Of a stretch of DNA of 64,000 bases, positions 20,891-31,329 are shown one piece after another (positions within the stretch are counted from its first letter, which is position 1; every line of letters begins with the position of its first letter). The notes under the pieces were generated by a model. The model was not told the origin of the DNA. It saw only the letters and a program-made list of their open reading frames with translations, and did not search any database. The translations under genes were made by a program, and so were the position numbers. Source of the stretch: Caenorhabditis elegans. Its lineage: Eukaryota > Nematoda > Chromadorea > Rhabditida > Rhabditidae. The stretch is from assembly GCF_000002985.6 (NCBI RefSeq), contig NC_003283.11, positions 18,539,501 to 18,603,500 on the forward strand, in the 5' to 3' direction.

Positions 20891-22540
20891 AGGCGATGAA
20901 CAAACACGTCACTTTTTGGGAAATAGCGCGGATTTTTGAGAGATTTTTTGGTAAATGGGCGAATTTTTTATTGTGAACAAACAGTAGGTGTTTACCAAAA
21001 GTATGACCCCTTGGGAAAACGGAAGAAAATGAAGAAGAACTTTTGATTTTCGTGATAAGAAGCTCGCGAAAATTCTGAAAAATTTGGAAAAAATGATGAG
21101 TTTTGGCAGAAAAATGGAAAAATCCACGTAATTTTAGTCAAAAACGCCAAAATTCCAAAAAAAAAATTTTTTTCGATTTTTGCGTGAAATTTCAAAATTT
21201 GACCAACTTTTCTCAATATCCCGCCCAATTTTTAAAATTTGGCCTAGTATTCAAACTCTTCTGCCTATAATTTTTTACTTGACCTACTTTTTTTCAAATT
21301 TCCCGCCTAAAATTTTAAAGTGTAACAGAATTTTCGAATTTCAGGCCAAAGTTTTGCGTTTTGAAATTTGACCTACTTTTTTTTCAAATTTCCCGCCTAA
21401 ACTTCAAATTTTGACCTATTTTTCTTGACTAAATTTTGATATTTAACTTGCTTTTTCAATTTTCTTGCTTAAATTTCAAAAGATTTGACCAATTTTCTCT
21501 TTGGTAAAATCATTGTGTTGCCTAATTGATACTTGGAAAAACCTGTTTTTCTTTCCATAACCTAGTGATTTTCAAAAATCTATTCAACTCTACCGCCCGT
21601 ATTTACCAAACAATAAAGACAAACAGGGGATATTTACGATTATCACCTTTGAAAAAAAATCACCTGAACACTAAAGATCAACCAGTAAACACATACTTCC
21701 TCTCAATTATTTGCTCTATTTCTTCCGTTTTTTTTCACGTTATTTTTGAAAAGGGGCTGCTAATGCCAACAAAAATGACGTGACGAACAAAAAAAGGTCA
21801 GAAAATAGAAACATCACGAACTTTTGACATTTTCAAGAAAGTAGGTCAAATTTAAAAGAAATCTGGAAAAGTAGGTCAAATATCTGTGGCACATCCAACA
21901 AAAGCTTTTTACATAAGTATCTTCCCCTATGGAACAGTGTAGCTTTATTATTACCGGTTAAATTTTCCCGCCCAGCCTTCTCAGCACTTATAAGCTCTAT
22001 ACCTCTTGATAAACTTCTTCCCCACATTTGATCTCGAAACTATATTACGGTTACTTGATCATCTTATCGCTCACATGTTTTGTCCTTTTTAAACCCTTTG
22101 ATTCTTCTTCTTGCCATTTCTTTAAAAACGTGAACGAATAAATATATAGGTCAAATTTCAAATAAATCTGAAATAAGTAGGCCACATTTCCAAGAAATTT
22201 GAAAAAGTAGGTCAAAGTCTAGAGGGAATTATAGAAGTAGGTTAAATTTTGGAGAAACCTCAGAAAGTAGGTCAAATTTAAAAGAAATCTGAAAAAGTAA
22301 GTCAAATTCAAAAGAAATCTGGAAAAGTAGGTCAAATTTCAAATAAATCTGAAATAAGTAGGCCACATTTCCAAGAAATTTGAAAAAGTAGGTCAAAGTC
22401 TAAAGGGAATTATAGAAGTAGGTTAACTTTTGGAGAAACCTCAGAAAGTAGGTCAAATTTGGAAGAAATCTAATAAAAGTAGGTTAGATTCTAAAAAAGA
22501 TTGAAAAAGTAGGTCAAATTTCGAAATTTACCTTTCAACC
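20891..22540. other. Intergenic: AGGTCA-type repeats around a non-repetitive island
   Basis: 21180-21520 holds weak TTTGACCTACTTTTT repeats. 21530-22130 is mostly non-repetitive, with ACGTGACG, CTTATCGC and TTGATAAAC, and may be regulatory. 22140-22520 holds AAAAAGTAGGTCAAATTT repeats, including a 184-bp direct duplication (about 22149 and 22333). No gene is supported. Confidence 0.55.
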
Positions 22541-22964
22541 CCCTTTTCTCATTTGTTTCGTTAGTCAGTTTGTCTATTTTAGTAGTTCCGTGTCTGTGGT
22601 TACCTTGTGCACTGTTTGCTCAACAAACTATGATTTTACAAAAAAAAAGTCGTCGCGAATTTGTAGTCTGTGAAAAAAAGAAAAAAAAAGTTTTATTTTA
22701 GGGTTAAAACATTTTTTAATCAAGAATTTGGCGCCATTGTGTTCAGATTCTTCGGCAGGGACATTACTACAATATTGCTGTTGCTCTCGGCAAAAAATCT
22801 GTGATTCTTGAATTTTTCCAATAGTCGATTAGATTCCGCGCATTTTCGACGAACCTGGAAAAAAAAATTTTTTCGACGAAATTTTTTTTTGAATTTTTAT
22901 TTTTTATTTTTCATTTTTCTAGTAAAGTTTTTTCTCCTGATTCCAAAAATATACTTTTCATCGG

Positions 22965-23110
22965 TCTCAGTAACCGAGTTACGGCGGGTTTTGCAAGCGC
23001 CGGCGAGAGAGGTGGAGAGCGCAGAGAAAGCAGTCGCGCTAGCTGTCGGCGCCCTCCACTCTCTCGCCGCGGCTGACAAATACGCTTGTATCTCAGCTAG
23101 TTTTGCGTTT
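22965..23110. repeat. CG-rich palindromic element
   Basis: The left part (GCGCCGGCGAGAGAGGTGGAG) is the inverse of the right part (CTCCACTCTCTCGCCGCGG), and CCGAGTTACGGCGG faces GCTTGTATCTCAGC. A diverged sister copy lies at 30440-30600. Likely a non-autonomous inverted-repeat element. Confidence 0.65.
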
Positions 23111-23155
23111 TGAGAGTGGGAAAAGTAGTTTTTAGAATCAGAAAAATTCAGAGAA

Positions 23156-25381
23156 TTATAATATTCTAAAAAATCTTACAGTTTTACTAAAATACAGCAG
23201 CAAAAACGGGTGAGTCAACGTCAGAGCATCGCTAGCAAACGGTGTCAGCAGTGGAATCCATCGGAGCAAGAATTTCACAAAGTCAGAGTCCGAACCAATT
23301 GCCAAGTTGGTCAGGTAGTAGTTGGATACGGTAAGGCTCGTCAGAAATAGGTCAATGACAAAAACCGTGAAAGCCATTGAGAATAGACTGGTTTCCGGGA
23401 CTTTTACACCTTTTCTGAAATTTAAGTTTGATCTACTTTTTGACCTACTTTAATATTTGACCTACTTATTAAAATTAGCTTATAAATAGACCTAATTTTT
23501 CACATTTTTTCCAAAATTTGACCTACTTATTGAGACTTTTTTAAAGTTTGACCTACTTTTACAAATTTCACCGAAATTTGACCTACTTTTTCAGAATCCA
23601 TTGAAATTTGATCTACTTATTTAGGTTCCCTTAAAACTTGACTCACTTTTTCAGATTTTTTCAAAATTTGATCTACTTTTTCAGATTCCGTCGAAACTTG
23701 ACCTACTTTTTCAGACTTTTCCGAAATTCGCCCTGAATTATTTCATATTTGACCTACTTTTTCAGATTCCATTAAACTTTGATCTACTTATCTAGGTTCC
23801 CTAAAAATTCGACCTACTTTTTTAGTTTTTTTTTTCAAAATTTGACCTACTTTTTCAGAACACCCAAAATTTGACCTACTTTTTCAGATTTTTTCAGAAT
23901 TTGATTTACTTTTTCAGACTTTTCCAAAATTCGCCCTAAATTACTTTTTTTTTTCATATTTGACCTACTTTTTCAGATTCCATTAAACTTTGATCTACTT
24001 ATTTAGGTTCCCTAAAAATTCGACCTACTTTTTTAGTTTTTTTTTTCAAAATTTGACCTACTTTTTCAGAACACCCAAAATTTGACCTACTTTTTCAGAT
24101 TTTTCCAGAATTTGATCTACTTTTCCAGATTTCTTCAAAATTTGACCTACATTTTCAAATTTGACCTACTTTTTCAGATTCCATTAAATTTTGATCTATT
24201 TATTTAGGTTCCCTAAAAATTCGACCTACTTTTTTAGTTTTTTTTTAAATTTGACCTACTTTTTCAGATTCCATTAAACTTTGACCTACTTATTTAGGTT
24301 CCCTAAAAATTCGACCTACTTTTTTAGTTTTTTTTTTCAAAATTTGACCTACTTTTTCAGAACACCAAAAATTTGACCTACTTTTTCATATTTTTCCAGA
24401 AGTTGACCTACATTTTCAAATTTGATCTACTTTTTCAGATTTCTCCAATATTTCACCTACTTTTTCAAATTTTACCTACTTTTTCATAAATGACCTAGTT
24501 TTCAAATTTTGACCTACTTTTTCATGTTGTACAACCGAATCCCGGCCAAAACATTGAAAACAATATTAAAACACGTAAGAAATATTAGCGCCGGCATCAG
24601 AAAATAGTAAATATTGCTCCGACCCTGAAAATTGTTTTTTTTTCAAAAATTTTAAATTCCGAAATTCCAGAAAAACTCACATAAGTAGTGTCGATGTAAA
24701 AATTAGCAGTAGAGCTATAACCGAAAAATGACCGATTTTGCAGAATATGACGTGTAAAAAATATAAATGGTATTAGGAACATGGACATTATTACTAGCCA
24801 CAAATATTTCAGCCAGTACTGCAAGAAAACGTTGAAAATTTGGTCAAATTTGGCGCGAAAGTAGATCAACTTCAAAATTTCCCCCGCCAGAGCTTCCAGT
24901 AATTACCTTTTCACTCCGAATCGGAAAACAAATCGCTGTAAATCGATTTGCACATACGAAACAATTAAAAATGTATTGGGTATATGCGAATTCGAAATGA
25001 AAAGTGTGGAAAATGTTGAGCGGGAACCAATTTTCAGTGTTATTCAGGTTAAGGTTACTGTAGAAGCTGGAAAATGTGCCCTGGACACCAGTGTTCTGTG
25101 GAATTCGGAGAGTTACGAAGGAGTTTAGGTAGGTGCAGAGGTTCTGAAAATTTTTGAAATTTTGAAAAAAAAAAAAATTCAAAATTGTTTTTCCAAATTT
25201 TTTTTCCCAATTTTCCCCTAAAACTTGCCATAAAAAATCCGACACAAAACAATTTGAAAAATGAGCTTTTAAACGTCTTGTGATCATTTATTATCACACA
25301 AGTGATACCAGAATATATCAACATTGACAGGACCCCATAGGATGTGGTTACCATAAACTTCACGTTTGTGAGGAGATCCAT
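23156..25381 (-). CDS. Seven-transmembrane chemoreceptor, probable serpentine receptor class gamma (srg)
   Basis: Nematode-type G-protein-coupled chemoreceptor, 297 residues, plasma membrane. Exons (minus): 25229-25381, 24907-25143, 24681-24818, 24518-24624, 23156-23414; all phases close. Hydrophobic helices are visible at FMVTTSYGVLSMLIYSG, YIFNCFVCA, YLWLVIMSMFLIPFIFF, FLMPALIFLTCFNIVFN, SMAFTVFVIDLFLTSL and the last exon. CANRFTAICFPIRSEK is the family's equivalent of the DRY region, and NLCTYLNSFVTLRIP with a C-terminal FSKTVRFF also fit srg. The first intron starts with GC (ATG|gcaagttt), a rare GC-AG intron. The fourth intron is a repeat array whose unit supplies the donor. Function (ligand, neuron) is unknown. 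Confidence 0.8.
23430..24530. repeat. TTGACCTACTTTTTCAGA array filling the receptor's fourth intron
   Basis: Dozens of near-copies of TTTGACCTACTTTTTCAGA, with a higher-order unit of about 210 bp (compare 23740-23950 with 23955-24130). On the gene's own strand each unit reads AAAAAGTAGGTCAAA. The same motif occurs at 22140-22520 in inverse orientation and at 25500-25720. Confidence 0.85.
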
Positions 25382-25499
25382 TTTTGCTGGAAGAATAAAA
25401 CAGTTGAAAATCTTGAATTCTGTAGGAATTTGTAGGGTTAATGCAAAAAATTTGAGGGAAATCGGTAAAGTTTGAAATTTTTGGCGGGAAATTTCGAAA

Positions 25500-26130
25500 A
25501 AGAAGGTCAAATTTTAGAGAAATCTAAAAAAGTAGGTCAAATTTTAAAAAAAGGCCTAAGTAGGTAAAATTTTGGAGAAAACTGAAAAGTTAGATCAAAT
25601 TTTGGCAAAATTTGAAAAAGTAGATCAAACTTTCTTAGAAGTTTAAAAAAAAAGTTAAAACTTGAAAAAAAATTTAAAAAAGTAGATCAATTTTCAAATT
25701 TTGGCGGGATACTCCAAAGTTCCCTCCAAAACCTGAAATTTCTCGAATGTTCGAAAAAAAAATCTGCAATCGTATAGTAATACATGAAAGCTTTAAAAGT
25801 GATAAGCTGATCTGACAGCAAGTGCTCATTTGGGAGACGGTTGTCATAGAAAACCTGCGTAGAAACGGGAAAAATAAGGAAAAATGATGTGCGATTTTTT
25901 GATTCTAATCTTTTTTTTTACTTATTCATAAATAATTGGACTGAAAAATTAGGGAAAAAGGAAAAAAAAACTTCTTTTTTTGAAATTCTTGAAAATTTAT
26001 GGCTTAAACTCAGTGTTGTGACAGTTTTTTTGGGGTTCATGGGATTTTTTTGACCCATCTTCGGAATGTCCCATTTTTCTTATTTTTTGCCTTTTTTTCT
26101 AGATTTTAAAGAATTTCTCTGTTTCTCTAC
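25500..26130. other. Region upstream of receptor: AGGTCA repeats then ordinary AT-rich DNA
   Basis: 25500-25720 has AAAAGTAGGTCAAATTTT repeats. 25720-26130 is non-repetitive AT-rich DNA with no gene. The receptor promoter should lie here, but I see no clear element. Confidence 0.5.
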
Positions 26131-26151
26131 TTAAGTTTAAGGCTATGTCTA

Positions 26152-26328
26152 GGCCTAAGCCTAAGCCTAAGCCTAAACCTGAGCCTAAGCCTGAGCCTGA
26201 GCTTAAGCCTAAGCCTGAGCTTAAGCCGAAGCCTAAGCCTAAGCCTAAGCCTAAACCTAAAGTAAGCCTAAACCTAAGCCTAAGCCTGAGTCTGAGCTTA
26301 AGCCTAACCCTAAGCCTAAGCCTAAAGT
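26152..26328 (-). repeat. Interstitial telomere-like array, (GCCTAA)n on + strand
   Basis: Degenerate tandem GCCTAA, the C-strand of the C. elegans telomere unit TTAGGC. It ends in AAGTAAGCTCATGTTTTACAAC, which recurs at the end of the next array. Confidence 0.9.
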
Positions 26329-26373
26329 AAGCTCATGTTTTACAACAAACTTTGAATTAGTTAAGGCTATGTC

Positions 26374-26575
26374 TAGGCCTAAGCCTAAGCCTAAACCTAA
26401 GTCTAAGCCTGAGCCTGAGCTTAAGCAAGCCTAAGCCTAAGCCTAAAACTAAGCCTAAGCCTAAGCCTAAGCCTAAGCCTAAGCCTAAGCCTAAGACTAA
26501 GCCTAAGCCTAAGCCTAAACCTAAGCCTAAGCCTGAGCCTGAGCTTAAGCCTAAGCCTGAGCCTAAGCCTAAAGT
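26374..26575 (-). repeat. Interstitial telomere-like array, second block
   Basis: A second GCCTAA block. It starts with the same AAGGCTATGTCTAGGCC and ends with the same GTTTTACAACAAACTTTGAA as the first, so blocks 1 and 2 are a direct duplication of about 220 bp. Confidence 0.9.
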
Positions 26576-26907
26576 AAGCCTATGTTTTACAACAAACTTT
26601 GAACTAGTTAATGATGTTACGAAAAAAAGGTTCACAACTAAAAAAACATGTCAAAATAACGACAAAATTTTCCGGTTACACGAGCCTAATTGAATTATCA
26701 TATAACCTCAGAAAACACACAAAATGTCACGTGCGGCAAGTTCGCTCCACTGCACACACGGCGGCGGGCTACTTTTTGGAAGTTTGGCGAAATGTACCTC
26801 TAATTTGGTCTAATGAGCAAAAAAAGTGACTAAAATAACGCCGGAAAATCAAAATTAGAAAATTCTGATTATTTTGCAGATTATTTGAAAAATTTTGATA
26901 GAAAAAT
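26576..26907. other. Unique spacer between opposed telomere-like arrays
   Basis: About 330 bp of non-repeat DNA with GTCACGTGCGGCAAG (E-box CACGTG at 26728-26733) and CACACACGGCGGCGGGC. A related GTGCGGCAAGTA motif occurs at 40150 and 40742. No gene is seen. Confidence 0.5.
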
Positions 26908-27190
26908 GGCTTAGGCTTAGGCTTAGACCTAGACTCGGACTCAGGCCTAGGCTTAGGCTTAGGCTTAGGCGTAGGCTTAGGCTTAGGCTTAGGCTTAGGC
27001 TTAGGCTTAGGCTAAGGCTTAGGCTTAGGCTTAGGCTTAGGCTTAGGCTTAGGCTTAGGCTTAGGCTTAGGCTTAGGCGTACGCTTAGTCTTAGGCTTAA
27101 GCATATGCTTAGGCTTAGGCCCAAGCTTAGGCTTAGTCTTAGGATTAGGCTTAGGCTCAGGTTTAGGCTTAGGCCCAGGCTTAAGCTGTG
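26908..27190 (+). repeat. Interstitial telomere-like array, (TTAGGC)n on + strand
   Basis: Mostly regular TTAGGC units with occasional CTTAGGCG or CTCAGG variants. Orientation is opposite to the arrays at 26152-26575, so G-strands point outward on both sides. Confidence 0.9.
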
Positions 27191-27597
27191 GCGGCTTGAT
27201 ATTTAAAAAAAAAACTTGAAAGTTGGTCTAAAAACGGCAATTTTCAAAGCTTTTAAGTGATTATTTCAACCTTTAAAATGAATACGCTGACTATGAGCTG
27301 ACAAAAAATTCTCTTTTGTGAATTAAAAAAACTGCGTAAAACCGGAAGAAATCAGCAAAAATGTGATGTGATTTTTCAATTAAAAAAATCCAAAAAAATT
27401 CTTCGAGTTTTGGTTTCCTACACGGAGGTTAACTGAGAGGACTTCAAGCTTTTAAAAAACACGGATTTTCAGTGCATTATTCGACACGCTATGCAATTTT
27501 CAGACCGAAAAACTGGTCGTGAAACAGAAAATAATGTTTTTTGACCGATTTCGAGTACATTTTTTCTCATTTTTGTAGTTTCTGACTTTTTGAAAAA

Positions 27598-29990
27598 TCA
27601 CGTTTTCCCCCGACTTTTGAATAAAATTGAATATTCTAGACGGCTGTAATACTCTGTAAATATAAATTTTTATCAATGTTGGAAGTTGAAAATTTCACAA
27701 AAAAATTCTAGAAAACACCGGAAAATTCTTGTAAATTTAAGAAGTTTACTGAAGTTCTTGAAAATAATTAGTTTTTGTTAGAAAAAAAAACTTCTAGAAA
27801 CCTCCAGAATCGATAAATTTCCAAGAAAAAGAGAGAAAAGACTTAGAAAATTAAAAAGTTCAAGAACAGTTTTTTTTTTCAAAAACTACTTTAGAAAAAT
27901 TATAGAATACCTTAAAAATTCTAGAAAATTTGAATAACTCCTAAAAATTATTTTTTTTGAAAATCGTACAAAAGGCTAGAAAAGAAAAAAAAACAAAAAA
28001 AAAACAAAAATTGTATCAATTCCCAAAAAAAAAAATTAAAATTCTTTTTTTTTTGCTAATTTTAAAATTTTTGAAAATTTCAAAAAAATCCTGAATTTTC
28101 ACCATAAAATTCTAGAAAATTCCAGAAAGTTCTAGAAAATTTCAGAAAATTCCAGCAATTTCCAGAAAATTCCAGAAAATTATAATTAATTCAGAAAATT
28201 CCAGAACGTTCAGAAAATATCAGAAAACTCCAGAAAATTCTAGAAAATTCCAGAAAATTCAAGTAAATTCCAAAAAATTCCAGAAAATTCAAATAAATTC
28301 CAAAAAATTCCAGAAAATTCTAATAAATTCCAGTAAATTCCAGAAACCCCTAGTGATTTCCTTAAAATTCCAAAAAACTGCAAAAAGTTCTAGAAAACTC
28401 CAGAAACTTTCAAAAAGGTCCAGAAAATTTTAGAAAATCCCCGAAAATTCAAGAAAATTCAGAAAACTTTCAGAAAGTCCCTAAACAATTCTAATTAATT
28501 CCAGCAAGTTTTAGAAATTTTTAGAAAATTCTATAAAACTCCAGAAATATTCAGAAAACTTTAAAAAATTCCAAAAAATTCCAAAAAATTCAAATAAATT
28601 CCAGTAAATTCCAGAAAACCCTAGTGATTTCCTTAAAATTCCAAAAAACTGCAAAAAGTTTTAGAAAACTCGAGAAACTTCCAAAAAGGTCCAGAAAATT
28701 CAAGAAAATTCAGGAAACTTCCAGAAAGTACCTAAACAATTCCAATTAATTCCAGTAAGTTTTAAAAATTTTTAGAAAATTCTATAAAACTCCAGAAATA
28801 TTCAGAAAACTCTAAAAAATACCAGTCAATTCCAGAAAATTTCAGAAAGAAAAATCCTGGAAATGTATGAAATTTCTAGAAAACTTCAAATTGTTTCAGT
28901 AACATTCCATAATCTCTAGACGCTGCCAGAAAATTCTGCAAAAAAAAACTTTGCTTTTGTTGAATTTTTCTTGAATTTTCAGTATTTTGCTTCAAAATTA
29001 AATTTTTTTCAAACTTTTCCCATTTTCACACCATTTTCAAAGCCGTTTTCAAATTTTTCAGTTTTTTTCCAAAAAAAATTTTGAAAGTTTCCTGAATTTT
29101 CTTGAATTTTCGGGGATTTTCTAAAATTTTCTGAACCTTTTTGGAAGTTTCTGGAATTTTCTAGAACTTTTTGCAGTTTTTTGGAATTTTAAGAAAATCA
29201 CTAGGGTTTTCTGGAATTTACTGGAATTTATTAGAATTTTCTGGAATTTTTTGGAATTTATTTGAATTTTCTGGAATTTTTTGGAATTTACTTGAATTTT
29301 CTGGAATTTATTTGAATTTTCTGGAATTATTCTGGAGGTTTCTGAAATTTTCTGGAATATTTTGGAATTTCCTGGATATTTTTGAAATTTTCTGGAATTT
29401 TTTTGGAGATTTTTTTAAAGTTTTCTGAATTGTTCAAAATTTTTCAGGCATTTCCTTTCGATTTTCTAGCCTTTTGTACGATTTTCAAAACTTTTCTGGA
29501 ATTTTCTGAAAAAAAATTTGTTATCAGTTTTTAAAAATAATTTTTAGGAGTTATTCAAATTTTCTAGAATTTTTAAGGTATTCTATAATTTTTCTAAAGT
29601 AGTTTTTGAAAAAAAAAACTGTTCTTGAACTTTTTAATTTTCTAAGTCTTTTCTCTCTTTTTCTTGGAAATTTATCGATTCTGGAGGTTTCTAGAAGTTT
29701 TTTTTTTCTAACAAAAACTAATTATTTTCAAGAACTTCAGTAAACTTCTTAAATTTACAAGAATTTTCCGGTGTTTTCTAGAATTTTTTTGTGAAATTTT
29801 CAACTTCCAACATTGATTTCTGATGCTTCTGACTTCTTTAAAAAAAACAAATTTTAGATTTAAGTATATCCAGGTTCACAGAAAGAAAGTCAGAAAAACT
29901 CAAAAAGTTATATTTACAGAGTATTACAGCCGTCTAGAATATTAAATTTTATTCAAAAGTCGGGGAAAACGTGATTCAAATTCGAACGAT
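27598..29990. repeat. 2.4-kb fold-back element with TTCCAGAAAA core arrays
   Basis: The left arm begins near 27602 (GTTTTCCCCCGACTTTTGAAT, TAGACGGCTGTAATACTCTG). The right arm ends near 29985 with the same sequence inverted (CAGAGTATTACAGCCGTCTA). Arms match for several hundred bases; the right arm has an insertion at about 29815-29910. The interior is a 10-bp periodic TTCCAGAAAATTC repeat, with a direct duplication (about 28330-28440 and 28600-28705). No reading frame is supported. Confidence 0.8.
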
Positions 29991-29999
29991 AAGAATTAG

Positions 30000-30435
30000 G
30001 TTCCTCATGACCGCTAACCCATTGTCTCCGTCGTTTTTTTTTTTAACTTTTTATCTGTTTTCAGTGGTCAACTGACAAGATTCTTATAATTTGCGCGATA
30101 CAACAGGGGCATGGGTCGTCAACACACGAAGGTTACATTACACTAAAAATGTGTGTCTGCGTCTCTCGTCTCTATGTGTCTCGAAAAAGGGACGGTATTG
30201 ACGAGATGTGGAAGAGACCCCAAGGTCAGTTTAGGGGTCATTTCTTTCTGCCATTTGCCCAATTTCTATTACACACATTTCTGTGTATTTTTTTGAAAGT
30301 TAACTCAGAAATTTGAAATTTAGGCTTCAATTTTGATCGTTCAAAAAGTTCCAAAAAAATTTTTTTTCCGAAAACTTTTTTTTTTTTGTGATTTTCCAAA
30401 CTAATTTTTCCTGCTGATTTCAAAAATATAATTTT
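30000..30435. other. Intergenic, no gene seen
   Basis: Mixed DNA including TGTGTGTCTGCGTCTCTCGT near 30150, of a kind that looks like a mobile-element remnant. Nothing is identified with confidence. Confidence 0.35.
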
Positions 30436-30439
30436 CATA

Positions 30440-30600
30440 TTTCTCAGACAAAAACTCACCGAGTTACAGCGGTTTTTGCACACCCCCCGGTGAGAGAGGT
30501 GAGGGCACAGAGAAAGCAGAGACGCTGGCTGTCTGCGCCCTCCACTCTCTCGTCGTGGTGTGTAAAAACCTCCGTAGCTCGGCTATTTTTGTAGGAAAAT
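30440..30600. repeat. Second copy of the CG-rich palindromic element
   Basis: Shares CCGAGTTACAGCGG, GGTGAGAGAGGTGAGGGC, AGAGAAAGCAGAGACGC and CGCCCTCCACTCTCTCGTCG with 22965-23110, in the same order and orientation. Confidence 0.65.
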
Positions 30601-30779
30601 TGAGGAAAAGTAGATTTTTGAAATTAGGGGAAAATTTTGAGTCGGAAAATGGATAATTTTGAAGTTTTCGGAAAAACATTTTTTTTTTTTTTGGAAAATT
30701 TAATTTTTTTTAAACAATTTCCTAAAATTTTACTAAATTAAAATTTGTTCTTTTATTTTTTACCAAATTTCAAAAATTG

Positions 30780-31140
30780 TAACATTTCCCAAAACAAAAA
30801 ATTAAAATTCTTTTTTTTTTATTGCTAATTTTAAAATTTTCGAAAATTTCAAAAAAATCCTGAATTTTCACCAGAAAATTCTAGAAAATTCCAGAAAGTT
30901 CTAGAAAATTTCAGAAAATTCCAGCAATTCCCAGAAAATTCCAGAAAATCCTAAGTAATTCAGAAAATTCCAGAACGTTCAGAAAATATCAGAAAACTCC
31001 AGAAAATTCTAGAAAGTTGCAAAAAAATTCCCTAAAATTTTAGAAAATTTAAGAAAATTCCAGTAATCTCCAAAAAATTCCAGAACATTTTAGAAAAATC
31101 CAGAAAATTCTAGAAAGTTCCAAAAAATCCCAGAAAATTT
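30780..31140. repeat. Direct duplicate of the fold-back element's interior
   Basis: 30780-31015 matches 28010-28250 almost base for base (for example ATCCTGAATTTTCACCA and CAGAACGTTCAGAAAATATC). It then continues as TTCCAGAAAA-type repeat. Confidence 0.75.
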
Positions 31141-31329
31141 CAGAAAGTTCTAAAAAATTCTTAAAAAATTTAGACATTTAAAAAACAAATCTAAAAAGTT
31201 TTAAATTTGAAAAATTGGAAATTTCTGAAATTTGGAAATTACAAGAAAATTTCAAAAAATTGAAAATTTTAAAATCTGAAATTTTAAAAATTTCCCCTAA
31301 TTTTTATTGATTTTTCCCCCATTTCCTAC

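Noticed and set aside
22808..23113. 101-codon frame over the CG-rich palindrome
   Set aside because: Open only because of the palindromic element; its counterpart at 30464-30679 is open on the other strand, as expected for an inverted repeat.
26152..27190. Site of an ancient telomere-telomere fusion
   Set aside because: A fusion would give (TTAGGC)n followed by (GCCTAA)n on the + strand. The order here is the reverse and a unique spacer lies between.
26145..27206. Open frames of alternating Pro-Lys or Arg-Leu residues
   Set aside because: They are translations of TTAGGC/GCCTAA arrays (also at 41819-42313, 48420-48866, 58346-58582). A 6-bp repeat without stops gives open frames automatically; no splice or start support.
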